Positions 14,617 to 21,891 are shown, numbered from the stretch's first letter. The stretch is DNA of 35,224 nt from Chloroflexota bacterium (GCA_011523545.1 WTGN01000009.1:1-35224), one strand, 5' to 3'. The notes: generated by a model not told the origin, from the letters alone. A program made the numbers and translations.

Positions 14617-16856
14617 ACAATCACGCCGTTGATGCGCTGTTCGGCGCTGTGAACATTCTCGATGAAGAGCTGCGTTTCGTCGATGATCTGGTGGGCGTAA
14701 TCTTCGTTAACGCGCTCGGGCAGGCCTTCGTGCCGCTTGAATAGATAGCGCGCGAATTTGCCCTTGGCAAAGCGATCATAGATTAGCTCGGTGTCATAGA
14801 AGCGGGAACGGAACTCGTCCACGATGGTGTTGTAGTCATCGCCGACATCGAGATTCTTCGTGCGCACGAGGGCGCGCGCCGCCAGGACCATCGCTTTGTA
14901 GGCTTGCTCATCCGCCAGTTGATAATCGCCGTCATCCAGCGCCAGCAGCGCTTCAAATTGAGTGGACTCGGCTTTGGAGATCTCCATCGAAAACAGCGAG
15001 ACCACCTCGCCAGCGCATTCGCCGACGCCGATGTCGTCAATCGTGTAGACGCGTGAATCGCCCCAATCGCTGAAGTAGCGCGGCTTGTCCTCGAAGCTGG
15101 GCAGCTTCATGAAGGGCTGCAGCATCGCCTTGATTTCCTTGCGTCCCAGATTCTTCACCCAGGTTTGGAAAGATTCGCCGTCGGCGCGCTCGGCGACATA
15201 GCGCTCGGTCAGCGCTTCCAGCACATCGGGCACCGTTTTCGCGGGAACGGCGCCGACGGCCAGCCCGTAGCTGCCGGCGTTCTCCTGCCATTGGCCGCCG
15301 AGCACAACCTGGAAGTGCGGCATCTTATGATTGCCAGAGCGGCGGCTGTTGCCGAAGAATCCGATGTCGGCCACATGATGCTGCCCGCAAGAGTTGAAGC
15401 AGCCGCTGACCTTGATCTTCAGTTCGCGGATGGCATCGGGCAGCAGGTTGATCTTCTCGATCAAGCGCGTGCGCAATTCGACGGTCAAGCCGCGCGAGGA
15501 CGCGATGCCGAGCTTGCAGGTGTCAGTGCCGGGGCAGGCGGTGATATCGACAATGGTGCCGGCATGCGCGTCGCCCAGGCCGATTTCGCAGAGATCGCGA
15601 TAGATGGCCGGCAAATCCGCATCCGCCACCCAGCGCAGCACGATATTCTGCTCCACCGACAGCCGAATATTATCGCCCACGTATTTGCGCGCGATATCGG
15701 CCAGTTGGAAACCTTGCTTGGCGGTGAAATCGCCGAGGGGCGTGTGCAGCGTGATGGCGCTGTAGCCGGGCTGAACCTGCCGGTAAACATTGCTGCGATA
15801 CCAGGCGTCGAAGCCGTCGGGCAGCGGCGCGCCATTCAGGGCCAGGCCGGCTTTGGCGGGCGCGTAGGTGAAATCGCTCAGCGTGTCGATGTAGGCGCTG
15901 TGGCGTTCATCCTGCGGGACGGTCTGCAATTCTTCTTCTACTTCGCGGCGGAATTCCTCAATGCCGAGCTTGGCGACCAGGAATTTGATGCGCGCGCGAT
16001 TGCGATTCTTTTTCTCGCCGAGGCGGGCGAAGACGCGCGCGACCGCCTGCGTCAGCGGCAGAAGCTCATCTTCGCGGCAGAATTCAGCCAGCACCTTCGC
16101 CTGATGGGGGACCGTGCCCAGGCCGCCGCCGACAAATACCGTGAAGCCGCGCACCGTTTCGCCATCGATTTCGCGCGTCTGCGCCAGCAGCCCGAGGTCA
16201 TGCATCTTGACCAGACCGCAGGCATGCCCGGCGCAGCCGGAAAAGGCGACCTTGAACTTGCGGCCGAAGTCCTGCACATCGTCATGATTGAGCAAGAACT
16301 GCGTCATCGCATCGGCGTAGGGGCTGACATCAAAGACTTCATCGTGGCAGATGCCGGCCAGGGTGCAGGCGGTGATGTTGCGCACCGAGTTGCCGCAGGC
16401 TTCCTGCGTGGTGATGCCGACGGCCGCCAGCCGCCGCATTAGGTCCGGCGTGTCGTCGATGTGCACATAGTGGAGTTGGATATCCTGCCGCGTGGTGATG
16501 TGCATGATGCCGTCCGAGTATTCATCCGCCAGCTCGGAAAGCACTTCAAGCTGCTCGGCCGTTAGCCCGCCATAAGGGATTTTGATGCGCTGCATGCCGG
16601 GCGCGTCCCAAAGCGTATCCGGGCCCTTGACGATCTCGCCGGACGGGAATGCCAGGTCGCGCGTGCGCACGCCATCGTGGCGCTGGCCATTGTCATAGCG
16701 CTGGCCATAAACGCCCTTGCGCAAGCGCGCCTCGGCAAAGATTTTTTCGTCCAGCCGGCCTTGCTTGCGCAGTTCCATCTGCGCTTCATAAGTATCGATG
16801 AGCATCCCCATATCGGGCGGGATCTCGTCTTTGAGGATCTCTTTCCAGGTCGTCAT
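14610..16856 (-). CDS. sir: Ferredoxin-type assimilatory sulfite (or nitrite) reductase hemoprotein with C-terminal HEPN-like domain
   Basis: This reduces sulfite to sulfide with six electrons, using siroheme coupled to a 4Fe-4S cluster. The cluster ligands are visible as ACPGTDTCKLG (about residue 440) and GCFNSCG (about 485), preceded by the ferredoxin-like half-domains typical of the family (HITTRQDIQLHYV, GNSVRNITAC). The reductase core ends near residue 600. About 129 more residues (620-748) form a separate helical domain with YKAMVLAARALVRTKN and DEFRSRFYDT, resembling a HEPN fold and absent from classical CysI. ATG 16856 is chosen because AAAGGAAA sits 7 nt ahead; the ATG at 16871 lacks this. 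Nitrite reductase cannot be excluded by eye, but cysH and siroheme genes just upstream favour sulfite. Confidence 0.88.
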   Translation of the reverse strand: MTTWKEILKDEIPPDMGMLIDTYEAQMELRKQGRLDEKIFAEARLRKGVYGQRYDNGQRHDGVRTRDLAFPSGEIVKGPDTLWDAPGMQRIKIPYGGLTAEQLEVLSELADEYSDGIMHITTRQDIQLHYVHIDDTPDLMRRLAAVGITTQEACGNSVRNITACTLAGICHDEVFDVSPYADAMTQFLLNHDDVQDFGRKFKVAFSGCAGHACGLVKMHDLGLLAQTREIDGETVRGFTVFVGGGLGTVPHQAKVLAEFCREDELLPLTQAVARVFARLGEKKNRNRARIKFLVAKLGIEEFRREVEEELQTVPQDERHSAYIDTLSDFTYAPAKAGLALNGAPLPDGFDAWYRSNVYRQVQPGYSAITLHTPLGDFTAKQGFQLADIARKYVGDNIRLSVEQNIVLRWVADADLPAIYRDLCEIGLGDAHAGTIVDITACPGTDTCKLGIASSRGLTVELRTRLIEKINLLPDAIRELKIKVSGCFNSCGQHHVADIGFFGNSRRSGNHKMPHFQVVLGGQWQENAGSYGLAVGAVPAKTVPDVLEALTERYVAERADGESFQTWVKNLGRKEIKAMLQPFMKLPSFEDKPRYFSDWGDSRVYTIDDIGVGECAGEVVSLFSMEISKAESTQFEALLALDDGDYQLADEQAYKAMVLAARALVRTKNLDVGDDYNTIVDEFRSRFYDTELIYDRFAKGKFARYLFKRHEGLPERVNEDYAHQIIDETQLFIENVHSAEQRINGVIVG

Positions 16857-16875
16857 GTCGTTTCCTTTCATCTGT

Positions 16876-16975
16876 CTAACCCCATCCCCGAAGGTCTATG
16901 TCTACGTGACCCGGCCCCTCTCGCCATCTCTATGGCGAGCATCCCCGCCAGCTAGGGTAGGGGAGCGAGAGGCAG
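16876..16975. repeat. Dispersed palindromic repeat, family A (degenerate copy 3)
   Basis: Between cobA and sir lies a G/C-run element that reads on the minus strand GCTCCCCTACCCTAG...GGCGGGGATG...GGGGATGGGG, similar to family A copies at 1-39 and 21892-21936. It contains a perfect inner hairpin CTCGCCAT-CTCT-ATGGCGAG (16920-16939). Its position inside a probable operon suggests it could shape processing or stability of the cobA-sir message. Confidence 0.5.
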
Positions 16976-17021
16976 CGGGACAGAAGATATTTTGCGCGGG
17001 CGGCGGTTTCTCGGCGCCATT

Positions 17022-17801
17022 CTACATAGCCATCAATACGTCTTCCGGCAGCAAGTCGAACCAGGCGACCCCCTCTTTACGCAGGCGCACCACATCGCCT
17101 ATGACGGTTATCGCAGGCGGCCGGACATCATTCGCGCGAGCGATATCGGCAATGGTGTTGACGTCGCCGACCATTGCGCGCTGGCGCGGGCTGGCGCCGG
17201 CTTCGATGATGGCGGCCGGGATAGCGCCCTCCATGCCATGCGCCCGCAATTGCGCCGTGATTTCCGCCAGCCGTTTGACGCCCATCATGATGACGAGCGT
17301 GCCGCCGATTTGCGCCAGCGCCCGGTAGTTGATGCTGCTTTCGGGCTTCGTCGGGTCTTCGTGGCCGGTGATCACGGTGAAGCTGCTGCTCACATGGCGG
17401 TGGGTCAAGGGAATGCCGGCGTAAGCTGGCACGGCAGTGGCGCTGGACACGCCGGGCACGATCTCAAAGGGAATCGCATAATCGCGGCAAACAAGCGCTT
17501 CTTCGCCGCCGCGCCCGAAAATCAGCGGATCGCCGCCTTTGAGCCGGACGACAACATTGCCCTTGAGCGCGCGGTCTATCAAGATAGCATTGATTTCCGC
17601 CTGCGCCAGGCGGTGACGGGTCGGCTGTTTGCCCGCGTCTATCAATTCCGCGTCGGGGCGCGCCTCGTCAAGCAGCTGATGTGGAATCAGGCGATCGTAG
17701 ACGACGACATCGGCCGCCCGCAGGAGCCGCAGCCCCTTCAAAGTGATCAGGTCGGGATCGCCCGGGCCAGCACCGACCAGGTAAACCGTGCCGGGGCTCA
17801 T
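17022..17801 (-). CDS. cobA: Uroporphyrinogen-III C-methyltransferase
   Basis: The 259-residue single-domain SUMT methylates uroporphyrinogen III twice with SAM to give precorrin-2. Motifs are [20 protein letters not shown] at the N-terminus, [26 protein letters not shown] and [20 protein letters not shown], all family hallmarks. The start ATG 17801 overlaps the stop of the chelatase gene (ATGA), and AGGAG lies within the upstream coding end, so translation is probably coupled. It feeds the SirC and chelatase steps encoded just before it. The TAG stop is followed by a 165-nt gap with a repeat, then sir. Confidence 0.95.
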   Translation of the reverse strand: MSPGTVYLVGAGPGDPDLITLKGLRLLRAADVVVYDRLIPHQLLDEARPDAELIDAGKQPTRHRLAQAEINAILIDRALKGNVVVRLKGGDPLIFGRGGEEALVCRDYAIPFEIVPGVSSATAVPAYAGIPLTHRHVSSSFTVITGHEDPTKPESSINYRALAQIGGTLVIMMGVKRLAEITAQLRAHGMEGAIPAAIIEAGASPRQRAMVGDVNTIADIARANDVRPPAITVIGDVVRLRKEGVAWFDLLPEDVLMAM

Positions 17802-19132
17802 AGTTTGGCGTCTCCTAACTGGCGCGCTGTTGACAGCCATAGATTGCAAGCCGCGCGGCAGGGCAGGTCTGTGCCCGCCTGGCCCGCGGCGGGCCACCAG
17901 GTCGGCCGTCGGATGCAGCCGCCGCAGACCTTGTCCAGCGCCTTCTTAATCACGTCTATCGGCAAGCGATGAATGTCTTGAAACATGCCGCTCTGCCGCT
18001 TTCCAATGGACGTCAGCGCTTCGATTTTCAGGGCGCCGCGCTCGCTCGCCGCCCAATCCGCGATCAGGCCGGGAAAAATCGTCTCAAGCACGGCATGCGC
18101 TTGTTCCGGCGCCTCCAGGCTCACTTGCCAGCCAGCCGGCAGATCGGCGCTGGTCGCCAATGGGCGGAATGGATCTTCGCGCAGGAAAGCCCGCAGCGCC
18201 GCCGGCGACGCGAATTCTGTAGCTTCGCCCTTGTTGTCGCAATGCCAGACGCGCCGATGATCGACCATCACCTGGCCAAATTGCAGCGTTTTCCAGCTGG
18301 CCAATGCTGCCAGCAAGGCGTTTCGTCCTGCGATTGGGAAGCCGCTCCAGGCGCATGCGGGTTTGCGCTCTGAAAATGGCAAGCCGGCCTCGCGCGCCAG
18401 GTCAAGGATTACCTGGCAGATCGACTCGTGCGAGCCGACCGGGTCACAGTAGTAGACGCGCCTGCCATTGACGCAGTTCACCGCGTCCAAGTCTGAAATG
18501 CCGAGGGCGCGCGGCAGGTCCTGGCGCACATGCGAGCCATCGGCCAGGAAATATGGCAGGGCGATGATGTTGGCGGCGCGCGTGTCTCGGTAGACGCTGG
18601 GAATGTCCGGCTCATCATCTAGGTAGACATCGACCACTTCGCGGAACCAGTTCAGCTGGCGGATGCGCTGCGCCTGTTCACGCGCGCTGTCGCGGCTGCC
18701 ACGATGGCGGCGCGTGCCATGCCCGATGATGGCGACGGCGCTGTCGGCCGGCGCCAGCCCATGCTCGTCGATCGTCTCGCGCAGGCGGATGTCAACAATT
18801 GACCGCAGGCGCGGGTGTTCGCCGATTGGCGGCGTCAGTTGAACGCGTCTGCCATTTATTGTGCCGGCATCGCCGCCGATGCCCAACTCGGTCGGTATAA
18901 CTTCGCTGGTGAAATAACCGCGGGCGGTGAAGACGGGCACGATGATGACGTCGTCCGCCAGCACTGTGTCCAGCGCTTGCGAGAATGCCGGCGCTTCCTT
19001 CCAGAAGCAGGCCGTGATCTCGTCGGCGGCGCCCCAACTGCGCAGACGATCGACATAAGCCCAGACGATGCCGGCGGTATTAGCGCTGACATGCGAACCG
19101 TGCCCGGCCAATATCAAGGCGATGCCGCTCAT
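17798..19132 (-). CDS. cbiX: CbiX-like sirohydrochlorin chelatase with DR2241-type C-terminal Fe-S region
   Basis: Two tandem chelatase domains are visible. The first starts ALILAGHGSHVSANTAG, and the second has AIIGHGTRRHRGSRDS about 135 residues later, followed by ALPYFLADGSHVRQDLP. These insert metal (here presumably Fe2+) into sirohydrochlorin. From about residue 265 a further region follows that resembles the Deinococcus DR2241 group. It ends with four cysteines, C403-x2-C406 and C425-x3-C429 (VCGGC and PCRAAC), suited to bind a 4Fe-4S cluster. ATG 19132 overlaps the stop of sirC (ATGA); an in-frame TTG at 19150 is less likely. It sits between the dehydrogenase and methyltransferase genes, consistent with siroheme synthesis. 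A cluster in the chelatase could couple the step to Fe-S status, an inference. Confidence 0.87.
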   Translation of the reverse strand: MSGIALILAGHGSHVSANTAGIVWAYVDRLRSWGAADEITACFWKEAPAFSQALDTVLADDVIIVPVFTARGYFTSEVIPTELGIGGDAGTINGRRVQLTPPIGEHPRLRSIVDIRLRETIDEHGLAPADSAVAIIGHGTRRHRGSRDSAREQAQRIRQLNWFREVVDVYLDDEPDIPSVYRDTRAANIIALPYFLADGSHVRQDLPRALGISDLDAVNCVNGRRVYYCDPVGSHESICQVILDLAREAGLPFSERKPACAWSGFPIAGRNALLAALASWKTLQFGQVMVDHRRVWHCDNKGEATEFASPAALRAFLREDPFRPLATSADLPAGWQVSLEAPEQAHAVLETIFPGLIADWAASERGALKIEALTSIGKRQSGMFQDIHRLPIDVIKKALDKVCGGCIRRPTWWPAAGQAGTDLPCRAACNLWLSTARQLGDAKL

Positions 19133-19791
19133 GATGGAATGCCTGCGCAAACGATACGATCAAAGGCTTGGCGCGCTTCCTCCGTTTTGCCAGCGCGCAG
19201 CAGCGGCAGCACCGCCGAATCCAGGATTGCCTGGTAGAGCGCTTGACGGTGCTTTTGCGAGCCCTTGGCCGCCCGCGCCTCCCGCCGAATCGCGCCCAGC
19301 CAGTCGGCGAGAATGCTGTATTCTTCGCCAATGTCAGCGGTCAGCTTGGCTTTGAGCATGCGCAGGAGCGCCGGCGATGTACCGCTTGTGCTAAGGGCGA
19401 CGGTGAGCGGCGGCTGGTCTATTTGCGCCATATTGCTGAAGTCGCTGCCGTCAGTGCTGCCGTTGGCCACGTTGCACAAAGCGCGGATACGATGGGCGTC
19501 CTGGGCGACCGTCTGGTTGACCCGTTCGTCGTCGGTCGCGGCGATGACCAGGATGGGCATGTAGTCTCGGAACATGTCGCGCTGGTAGGCGGACTGGCGC
19601 CAGTCGAAATCGCCCGCATTGTGCCATTGGGCCAGCGGCGGGTTTAACTCGGGGCTGATCAGCAGGACGCGCGCGCCCGCCTTCAGCAGGTGCTCAACCT
19701 TGCGCGCCGCGACCTCGCCGCCGCCGACGACGGCAACCGGCTTGTCTTTCAGGTGCAGCAAGACGGGATAGCCCTTGAGCGCCTCAGGCAT
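19129..19791 (-). CDS. sirC: Precorrin-2 dehydrogenase (siroheme synthase N-terminal type)
   Basis: The 220-residue protein begins with YPVLLHLKDKPVAVVGGGEVAARKVEHLLKAGA, the Rossmann GGGxVAxRK signature of CysG N-domain, Met8p and SirC. ILVIAATDDERVNQTVA and CNVANGSTDGSDFSNMA follow, then PPLTVALSTSGTSPALLR. It oxidises precorrin-2 to sirohydrochlorin with NAD+. Some relatives also chelate iron, but a dedicated chelatase is the next gene. ATG 19791 overlaps the last codons of cysH by 8 nt, so the true protein starts there and not in the longer upstream frame that lies inside cysH. Its own stop overlaps the next start. Confidence 0.92.
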   Translation of the reverse strand: MPEALKGYPVLLHLKDKPVAVVGGGEVAARKVEHLLKAGARVLLISPELNPPLAQWHNAGDFDWRQSAYQRDMFRDYMPILVIAATDDERVNQTVAQDAHRIRALCNVANGSTDGSDFSNMAQIDQPPLTVALSTSGTSPALLRMLKAKLTADIGEEYSILADWLGAIRREARAAKGSQKHRQALYQAILDSAVLPLLRAGKTEEARQAFDRIVCAGIPS

Positions 19792-20506
19792 TGACGACCT
19801 CGCTGAGCGGGCTGGCCAGCTGCGGAAGATGAATGCCGCACTCAGTTTTGCCTTGCCGGGACCAGCGGCCACTGCGGCGGTCCGCGTCTTCGCCGGCCGC
19901 GTTGGTGCAAGTCCAGCAGCCGATACTGGGATAGCCAATATCGTGCAGCCGGTTATAGGGCAGGTCATGGGCGCGGATATAATCCCACACTTGGCTTTCA
20001 GTCCAATTGGCGAAAGGCGCAATTTTGATGGCGCCGTTGCGCGCGTCCCGGCTGACGATTGGCGTAGCCGCCCGATTTGGCGATTGATCGCGCCGCAGCC
20101 CGGCGATCCAGGCGTCAAAGCCATCCAGCGCGTCGCGCAGGGGAATCGTCTTGCGAATATGGCAGCAGCGGTCCGGGTTGCGTTCCCACAGGCGATCGCC
20201 ATAATCTCGCGCTTGCTGGGCCGGCGTCTGCCGTGGTTTGACGCGGCGCAGGTCGAGATCGAAACGCGCTTCCAACTCGTCCATCAGATCCCGCGTCTCC
20301 GGGAAAAGCAGGCCGGTGTCAAGCGTCAAAACGGGACTGCGCGGCTGAACACGCTGCATCATGTGCAGGGTTGCGATGCCGGTGACCTGAAAGCTGGTGA
20401 CAACGGCGAGCCTGTCGCCGAAGGTGTCGCTCGCCCAGGACAGAATCTCGCTCGGGCTGGCGGATTCGAATTGCGCGGCATAGCTTTGAATTTGTGATTT
20501 TAACAT
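19784..20506 (-). CDS. cysH: Assimilatory adenylylsulfate (APS) reductase
   Basis: The 240-residue protein has the PP-loop-type reductase fold (RLAVVTSFQVTGIATLHMM, VLTLDTGLLFPETRDLMDEL). It carries both cysteine pairs, C114-C115 (DRCCHIRK) and C197-x2-C200 (GCWTC), that hold the 4Fe-4S cluster of APS-using enzymes, plus the catalytic C223 in ECGIH. It therefore probably reduces APS directly to sulfite with thioredoxin. GGAG lies 6 nt before ATG 20506. It is the first structural gene of the cysH-sirC-cbiX-cobA operon and is preceded by two cysteine-rich leader ORFs and two hairpins, so its expression is predicted to respond to cysteinyl-tRNA supply. Sulfate adenylyltransferase is not in the window. 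Confidence 0.93.
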   Translation of the reverse strand: MLKSQIQSYAAQFESASPSEILSWASDTFGDRLAVVTSFQVTGIATLHMMQRVQPRSPVLTLDTGLLFPETRDLMDELEARFDLDLRRVKPRQTPAQQARDYGDRLWERNPDRCCHIRKTIPLRDALDGFDAWIAGLRRDQSPNRAATPIVSRDARNGAIKIAPFANWTESQVWDYIRAHDLPYNRLHDIGYPSIGCWTCTNAAGEDADRRSGRWSRQGKTECGIHLPQLASPLSEVVNA

Positions 20507-20543
20507 TGTGTCTCCAGGATTACAGTCAGTCTGAACGTCGCCT

Positions 20544-20577
20544 AAAACAATGAGCGCCTCGGATTATCCGAAGCGCC
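20544..20577 (-). terminator. Attenuator 2 hairpin ahead of cysH
   Basis: The minus strand can fold GCGCTTCGGA (20576-20567) with TCCGAGGCGC (20563-20554) around a 3-nt loop, a 10-bp stem with one G-U pair. An imperfect T-rich run follows (TTGTTTTA, 20550-20543). It is less canonical than the upstream terminator because the T run is offset and interrupted. It lies 18 nt past the second leader stop and 47 nt before cysH. Confidence 0.55.
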
Positions 20578-20669
20578 CTGTGATTCCTGAACGTTTACTG
20601 GCTACATCGTTGAGCCAGCCCCGGATAACCCTGCCGAATTGGCACGGTACAACAACAAACGGGACAACA
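20564..20669 (-). promoter_or_regulatory. Attenuator 2: antiterminator pairing
   Basis: On the minus strand TTATCCGGGGC (20628-20618), about 20 nt past the last Cys codon of the CCC run, is complementary over 11 consecutive positions (two G-U pairs) to GCTTCGGATAA (20574-20564), the 5' arm and loop of the attenuator 2 hairpin. The two structures exclude each other. CCCG within the Cys-codon block (20663-20660) can pair with CGGG of the same middle segment (20623-20620), a weak candidate 1:2 helix. Downstream, CTGGCT and AGCCAG (20618-20598) form another local stem. Confidence 0.6.
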
Positions 20670-20690
20670 GGACATCAGCATGGCGATCAT
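20595..20690 (-). CDS. Cysteine-rich leader peptide 2 of the cysH operon
   Basis: A 31-codon ORF starting MIAMLMSCCPVCCC: five of residues 8-14 are Cys, all encoded by TGT, and a sixth Cys lies near the C-terminus. AGGAG followed by TGAG lies about 11 nt before the ATG. The Cys block (20669-20649) is identical at 18 of 21 nt to that of leader 1, so the two units look duplicated. The peptide itself is probably not functional; its translation would report cysteinyl-tRNA supply by pausing at the Cys codons. It ends with TAA at 20597-20595, just before the second hairpin. Confidence 0.75.
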   Translation of the reverse strand: MIAMLMSCCPVCCCTVPIRQGYPGLAQRCSQ

Positions 20691-20730
20691 TCTTGTTCTC
20701 ACTCCTGCGCTGCCAATTTGCCAATCAAAC

Positions 20731-20754
20731 AAAAAACCCCGTGTCGTCACGGGG
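20731..20754 (-). terminator. Attenuator 1 intrinsic terminator
   Basis: CCCCGTG (20754-20748), loop ACGA, and CACGGGG (20743-20737) form a perfect 7-bp G/C-rich stem followed at once by six T residues (20736-20731) on the minus strand. This is a textbook Rho-independent terminator. It lies 28 nt after the stop of leader 1 and about 225 nt before cysH, with no other gene to terminate, so it is best explained as a conditional terminator. Confidence 0.88.
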
Positions 20755-20857
20755 CATCTCTGTTCTGCTTTTTGCGTGTCAATCACGAATTCGCGATTGT
20801 GCAAAGCTGCGCCGCACGACTCCTGGTCGGTATTGTCTGACAACAACAAGCGGCGCA
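20737..20857 (-). promoter_or_regulatory. Attenuator 1: mutually exclusive RNA pairings
   Basis: Region 1, TGCGCCGC (20857-20850), lies within the Cys-codon cluster. It is perfectly complementary over 8 bp to region 2, GCGGCGCA (20815-20808). An overlapping part of region 2, GTCGT and CGG (20820-20812), can instead pair with ACGAC and CCG of the terminator 5' arm and loop (20752-20743), a 5+3 bp helix with a small internal loop. A ribosome paused at the Cys codons would mask region 1 and free region 2 to block the terminator. This is the classical attenuation logic. Confidence 0.65.
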
Positions 20858-20872
20858 ACAGATGGCAATCAT
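20783..20872 (-). CDS. Cysteine-rich leader peptide 1 of the cysH operon
   Basis: A 29-codon ORF beginning MIAICCAACCCQ, with six Cys among 29 residues (codons TGT, TGC, TGT, TGT, TGT in the cluster, one TGC later), and ending at TGA 20785-20783. AGAGA lies about 7 nt before the ATG. The predicted transcription start is about 29 nt upstream, a position typical of attenuator leader ORFs. Its Cys run has the same CC-x2-CCC spacing as leader 2. Two independent ORFs sharing start, spacing and codon block argue against chance. It is too short for ordinary gene callers. Confidence 0.78.
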   Translation of the reverse strand: MIAICCAACCCQTIPTRSRAAQLCTIANS

Positions 20873-20907
20873 TAACAATCTCTAAGGACGTTCACAACTT
20901 GAGCGGC

Positions 20908-20936
20908 AGTTTAACGCATCCGCGCCAGCTTGTCAA
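20908..20936 (-). promoter_or_regulatory. Sigma70-type promoter of the cysH operon
   Basis: On the minus strand a perfect -35 TTGACA (20936-20931), a 17-nt spacer and -10 TAAACT (20913-20908, 4 of 6 matches) predict a start near 20901. The transcript would carry about 395 nt of leader before cysH, containing both small ORFs and both hairpins. It lies in the gap after the SDR gene stop at 20986, so the operon has its own promoter. Confidence 0.72.
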
Positions 20937-20985
20937 CTCATTCTTTGATTTCGTCGAAAATTGCCAGTATTAGCCCGCGATTGCT

Positions 20986-21753
20986 TTAACTGCTGCCCAT
21001 CCTCAAGGCGCCATCGAGGCGAATCGTCTCGCCGTTGAGCATTTCGTTCTCGATGATCTGCTGCGCCAACTGGGCGTATTCAAGCGGCTGCCCCAAGCGC
21101 TGCGGAAAAGGCATTTGCGCGCTGAGCGAGGCGCGGACATCAGCCGGCAGGTTGCCGAGCAGGGGCGTATCGAAAATGCCGGGCGCGATTGTGCAGACGC
21201 GAATGCCATAACGCGCCAGATCACGCGCAATCGGCAGCGTCATGCCGACGATGCCGCCCTTGGAAGCGGCGTAAGCGGCTTGCCCGATCTGGCCTTCAAA
21301 AGCGGCGACAGATGCGCTGTTGACGATGACGCCGCGCTCGCCGTTTGCCAGCGGCTCATTATCCGCCATCAACGCGCTCGCCAGTCGGATGACGTTGAAG
21401 CTGCCGAGCAGATTGACGCGCAACACGCGCTCAAACAGGTCGAGCGGATGGGGGCCGCGGCTGCTCAGCGTGCGGATGGCGATGCCGATGCCGGCGCAAT
21501 TGATCAGCGCGTTCAGCCGGCCAAACTCAGTGACTGTGAACTCAAGCGCCCGCCGAATGTCGTCTTCGCTGGTGACATCGGCCTGGATGAAGCGCGCCCT
21601 CTCGCCCAATGTCGCCGCCAGCGCGCCGCCTTTGTCCGCGTCGCGGTCGATGATCATGACCCGCGCGCCGCCATCGACGAAGCGCTCTGCGGTGCCGGCG
21701 CCCAGGCCGGATGCGCCGCCGGTCACAACCGCGATGACGTCCTCTATTTTCAT
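20986..21753 (-). CDS. SDR dehydrogenase, 3-hydroxyacyl-CoA dehydrogenase type 2-like
   Basis: The 255-residue classical short-chain dehydrogenase has [18 protein letters not shown] for the NAD-binding glycine turn, INCAGIG for NNAG, catalytic Ser in [16 protein letters not shown] and Y-x3-K in [28 protein letters not shown] and [15 protein letters not shown] are close to the HSD10-type 3-hydroxyacyl-CoA dehydrogenases, so a role in fatty acid or branched-chain amino acid degradation is likely. AAAGGAG precedes ATG 21753; the in-frame TTG at 21759 is too near that site. In the 195-nt upstream gap a 19-nt motif CTGTA-N9-TACAG (21815-21833) could be an operator. Confidence 0.88.
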   Translation of the reverse strand: MKIEDVIAVVTGGASGLGAGTAERFVDGGARVMIIDRDADKGGALAATLGERARFIQADVTSEDDIRRALEFTVTEFGRLNALINCAGIGIAIRTLSSRGPHPLDLFERVLRVNLLGSFNVIRLASALMADNEPLANGERGVIVNSASVAAFEGQIGQAAYAASKGGIVGMTLPIARDLARYGIRVCTIAPGIFDTPLLGNLPADVRASLSAQMPFPQRLGQPLEYAQLAQQIIENEMLNGETIRLDGALRMGSS

Positions 21754-21891
21754 CCGCAATTCTCCTTTTACGGGATTGTCCTCTACTGCAATTCAACCGT
21801 AGAGACAACTAGAACTGTACTGAGACACTACAGACCTGGAGGTCAGTCCTTGCAATTGTCAGCAGCTGAGTAGGAAATCCGCTAGGATTTG

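Noticed and set aside
15165..16442. Long open frame antisense to sulfite reductase
   Set aside because: It is a shadow of the GC-rich codon pattern of sir, has no ribosome-binding site and no recognisable domain. Similar antisense frames over rho (21889-23478), the binding-protein gene (23606-24811) and the permease (26010-27128) are rejected for the same reason.
20507..20936. SAM, cobalamin or T-box riboswitch ahead of cysH
   Set aside because: I see no S-box core, no B12-box and no T-box sequence; the two Cys-codon ORFs with terminators explain the leader better.
21815..21833. CTGTA-N9-TACAG operator upstream of the SDR gene
   Set aside because: Five-base arms occur by chance and there is no regulator gene beside it; mentioned only in the SDR entry.
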